Origin: Catalinimonas niigatensis
GTDB lineage: Bacteria; Bacteroidota; Bacteroidia; Cytophagales; Cyclobacteriaceae
Direction of reading: 5' to 3'
NCBI RefSeq assembly: GCF_030506285.1
Contig: NZ_CP119422.1
Coordinates: 5,567,501-5,631,500, forward strand
DNA length: 64,000 nt
Of this stretch, positions 61,633 to 64,000 are shown one piece after another. The notes below the pieces were generated by a model that had not been told where the DNA came from, searched no databases, and saw nothing but the letters and a program-made list of their open reading frames with translations. Each line of letters begins with the position of its first letter. The first letter of the stretch is position 1. The position numbers and the translations under genes are program-made.

Positions 61633-61689
61633 TACACTTTCTTTTAATGTCTTATTCCATAAGAAGAAACTGGAAAAATAGGTGCCAGT

Positions 61690-62793
61690 TTAGGAAATGA
61701 ATTTGTCTGAACTCATAAATCTTTTTAATGAACTTAACAGCCGTTGATTTTCTGCTTCGGTACCCACCGTAATGCGCAGACAGCCTTCGCAGAGAATGAC
61801 CTTGGAACGGTCTCTGACAATCACTTTTTCATCAATCAAATAATGGAAGAGCTGGGCAGCTTCCTGTACTTTGACCAGCAGGAAGTTGGCATCAGAAGGA
61901 AAAACTTTTTCTACCAGCGGCAAAGCTTCCAGATCAGTCTGTAACTGCTTACGCTGGGCAAGTATCTTTTGTACAATGTCCCGCTGCTGCTCAGTCTGCT
62001 CCAGCACTTTGAGGGCTGCCTGCTGCGTCAGGGCGTTGATGTTGTAAGGTGGCTTGATCTTGTTGAGTATGGCAATAATTTCTTTTGAGGCGAAAGCCAT
62101 CCCTAACCTCAGCGCAGCCATGCCCCAGGCTTTGCTCATGGTTTGCATCACCACCAGATTGGGATAGTCCGCCAGCCTTTGCGACCAGCTTTGGGCATCA
62201 GCAAAGTCAATGTAGGCTTCATCTACCACTACCACTCCTTCAAAAGTTTGCAGGTAATGTTCTATCACATCCGTCTGCAAGAGATTGCCGCTGGGATTGT
62301 TGGGCGAACAAAAGAAAAGCAACTTGCTATGAGTATCAATGGCTTCATCTACTGATGTTTTATTGATCAGGAAGTCTTCTGTCAGCAAGGCTTTCTTTAA
62401 GGGCACATCATTGATGGCTGCACTGACCTCATACATGCCGTAAGTAGGGGGGAGGATCACCATATTATCTATACCCGGACGGCAAAACGCCCTCACCAGC
62501 AGGTCTATGGCCTCATCACTGCCATTGCCCAAAAAGATGTTTTCTACCGGCAGCTGCTTGATCTCAGCGATGCGCTTTTTGAGCAGCTGCTGATAAGGAT
62601 CAGGATAACGATGATAGCTTGCTTCCATGCCGGGAATATCCATTCCGGGCGTCGCCACGCCGGGCGTACCAAATGAGTTTTCGTTGGCATCCAGAAAGAC
62701 ACCTTCTGTGCCGGAATATTCATCCCGGGCAGAAGAATAAGGTTTGATACCAGCGATATGAGGGCGCAGTGTTTTTTGAAGGTCAAAAGCCAT
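61690..62793 (-). CDS. hisC: histidinol-phosphate aminotransferase
   Basis: 367 residues. Family motifs: LDANENSFG (substrate contact), YHRYPDPYQQLL, GNGSDEAIDLLVRAF, FFCSPNNPSGN, VVVDEAYIDFAD and the PLP lysine in MQTMSKAWGMAALRLGMAFA, ending with LRITVGTEAEN. It transfers the amino group to imidazole-acetol phosphate in histidine synthesis. An insert of about 15 residues (TPGVATPGMDIPGME), encoded by three 15-bp repeats at 62627-62671, lies between the LDANEN and YPDPYQ motifs, where other HisC proteins have almost none. Downstream of hisD with a 92-bp gap. Confidence 0.95.
   Translation of the reverse strand: MAFDLQKTLRPHIAGIKPYSSARDEYSGTEGVFLDANENSFGTPGVATPGMDIPGMEASYHRYPDPYQQLLKKRIAEIKQLPVENIFLGNGSDEAIDLLVRAFCRPGIDNMVILPPTYGMYEVSAAINDVPLKKALLTEDFLINKTSVDEAIDTHSKLLFFCSPNNPSGNLLQTDVIEHYLQTFEGVVVVDEAYIDFADAQSWSQRLADYPNLVVMQTMSKAWGMAALRLGMAFASKEIIAILNKIKPPYNINALTQQAALKVLEQTEQQRDIVQKILAQRKQLQTDLEALPLVEKVFPSDANFLLVKVQEAAQLFHYLIDEKVIVRDRSKVILCEGCLRITVGTEAENQRLLSSLKRFMSSDKFIS
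62627..62671 (-). repeat. three tandem 15-bp repeats inside hisC
   Basis: Three units with the shared core CCGGG (ATGCCGGGAATATCC, ATTCCGGGCGTCGCC, ACGCCGGGCGTACCA). They encode a PGM/PGV repeat in the HisC loop. The units are degenerate, so the expansion is not recent. Confidence 0.75.
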
Positions 62794-62885
62794 GAAAGTA
62801 TGAAGCTATAGGTAATTTTAAATCAAGATAAAGCTGTAGAATTACTGAATTCTGCATGAATAACCAATTCAGCCATTCCAAAGCT

Positions 62886-64000
62886 TTACTTTTTTTGTAA
62901 TTCCGGCTTTTTGCTCAGAATCTCAGCCAAACGTAAAGAAACGGCTTTTTTATGGGCCTGTAGTTTCTCTGCTTCCGCCATCACCTCAATGGTAGGGCCC
63001 AGCAGAGACAAACCTTCCTCGCTGATCTCCTGGTAGGTAATCTTTTTCACAAAGCTATCCAGAGATACGCCACTATAAGATTTTGCATAACCATTGGTAG
63101 GCAACGTATGGTTGGTACCCGACGCATAATCTCCGGCAGACTCTGGCGTATAATGACCCAGAAAAACCGATCCGGCATTGACAATGCTGTCCATGATCTC
63201 CCGGGGAGCTTCGGTCGCAATGATCAGGTGTTCCGCTCCATATTCATTGAGCAGGTCAATGCTATCTTTGGTAGATTTCATGATACAGACCACACTATTC
63301 TCCAGGGCTGCTTCGGCAAAATCCCGACGGGGAAGCATGCTTATTTGTTTGCTGATTTCCTTCTGTACTTTTTCTACCAGACTCTTTTCTGTAGTCACCA
63401 GCAGTACCTGACTGTCAGCTCCGTGCTCAGCCTGCGAAAGCAAGTCGGCGGCCACAAAGGCAGGGTTGGCGGTCTTATCAGCATATACTGCTACCTCTGA
63501 CGGACCGGCAGGCATATCTATAGATACACCCTTCTGACTTACAATTTGCTTGGCTACCGTCACGTACTGATTACCGGGACCAAAGATCTTATGCACTTTG
63601 GGGATGGTTTTGGTGCCGTAAGTCATAGCGGCGATGGCCTGTGCTCCCCCTACTTTACATATTTTCTCAATGCCTACCAGCTTGGCAGTATACAGAATAG
63701 CGGGATGCAGCTTGCCCTCACGGTTAGGTGGGCTGCACAATACAATCTCTTTGCAACCGGCAATTTTAGCAGGAACACCCAGCATCAGCACCGAAGAGAA
63801 CAGAGGAGCAGTACCTCCCGGAATATAAAGCCCTACTTTCTGAATGGCTACACTCTTGCGCATACACATTACGCCCGGCATGGTTTGTACTGCAATAGGT
63901 TCCTCCCGCTGTGCAGTATGAAAAGCTTCAATATTATGGTAAGCCGTTTGAATTGCTGTTTTAAGTTCACTGCTCACTTGTTTTTCGGCCTTGCTGATCT
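62886..64000 (-). CDS. hisD: histidinol dehydrogenase, 3' part (partial, 5' end outside window)
   Basis: The frame stays open to the right edge of the window, so the GTG at 63977 is not the true start; about 371 of about 430 residues are visible. Zinc and catalytic residues are present: QAEHGADSQVLLVTT (Gln, His), EYGAEHLIIATEAP (catalytic Glu-His), TPESAGDYASGTNH (Asp) and LQAHKKAVSLR (His). It oxidises histidinol to histidine in two NAD-dependent steps, the last of histidine synthesis. It precedes hisC, the usual his-operon order, but hisB does not follow. Confidence 0.96.
   Translation of the reverse strand, partial: ISKAEKQVSSELKTAIQTAYHNIEAFHTAQREEPIAVQTMPGVMCMRKSVAIQKVGLYIPGGTAPLFSSVLMLGVPAKIAGCKEIVLCSPPNREGKLHPAILYTAKLVGIEKICKVGGAQAIAAMTYGTKTIPKVHKIFGPGNQYVTVAKQIVSQKGVSIDMPAGPSEVAVYADKTANPAFVAADLLSQAEHGADSQVLLVTTEKSLVEKVQKEISKQISMLPRRDFAEAALENSVVCIMKSTKDSIDLLNEYGAEHLIIATEAPREIMDSIVNAGSVFLGHYTPESAGDYASGTNHTLPTNGYAKSYSGVSLDSFVKKITYQEISEEGLSLLGPTIEVMAEAEKLQAHKKAVSLRLAEILSKKPELQKK

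Overview
The window reads as chromosome of a member of the Bacteroidota, most likely a marine-type Cytophagales. Evidence: a SusC/SusD pair, two subtilases with C-terminal type IX secretion (T9SS) sorting tails (YPNP motif), many lipoproteins with a Cys lipobox, families largely confined to the phylum (DUF3667, DUF4302, DUF6952-like, COG3014), no clear Shine-Dalgarno sequences and several TTG starts. No rRNA, tRNA, CRISPR array, transposase or phage gene was seen. Coding density is high on both strands, and most convergent pairs are separated by bidirectional hairpin terminators.

Layout. 1-6 kb: end of an alpha-glucan phosphorylase, a beta-barrel protein, a PKD/beta-helix lipoprotein, an anti-sigma-like TPR protein and a fasciclin lipoprotein. 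6.2-13.2 kb: a four-gene nutrient-uptake operon (SusC, SusD, HExxH zinc lipoprotein, DUF4302 lipoprotein). 13-19 kb: lactonase-like propeller protein, OmpA/PD40 protein, Lon protease. 19-25 kb: a divalent-metal efflux operon in which the RND pump is fused to its outer-membrane factor. 25-31.6 kb: AsmA-like protein, small membrane protein plus sodium:solute symporter, DUF3667, a degenerate TrpF-like protein, thioredoxin plus DUF6952-like. 31.7-37.7 kb: lipoprotein, T9SS subtilase, rpe, TonB receptor, degenerate HepT-like protein. 37.9-45 kb: LpoB plus COG3014 pair, then a DUF1501/DUF1553 pair of the type common in Planctomycetes. 45.5-49.2 kb: large T9SS subtilase with four repeats. 49.3-54.8 kb: aldehyde dehydrogenase plus DUF779 with a divergent AraC regulator, FAD oxidoreductase, methyltransferase. 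54.8-57.4 kb: WrbA-like protein, an unknown helical protein and long structured non-coding stretches. 57.4-60.3 kb: an A+T-rich accessory segment that looks like two gene cassettes, one with a TIR-like protein followed by a 200-bp palindromic attC-like element, the other with an AraC regulator and a DHFR-like reductase. 60.6-64 kb: a carboxypeptidase-regulatory-domain protein, then hisC and the 3' part of hisD, both on the minus strand.

The most interesting places are the TIR-like gene with its palindromic element (possible mobile defence cassette), the RND-OMF fusion with a signal-peptide-like junction, the 131-bp imperfect palindrome at 54886-55016, and two enzyme homologues that have lost catalytic residues (HepT-like and TrpF-like). 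All family assignments come from reading motifs, not from database searches.
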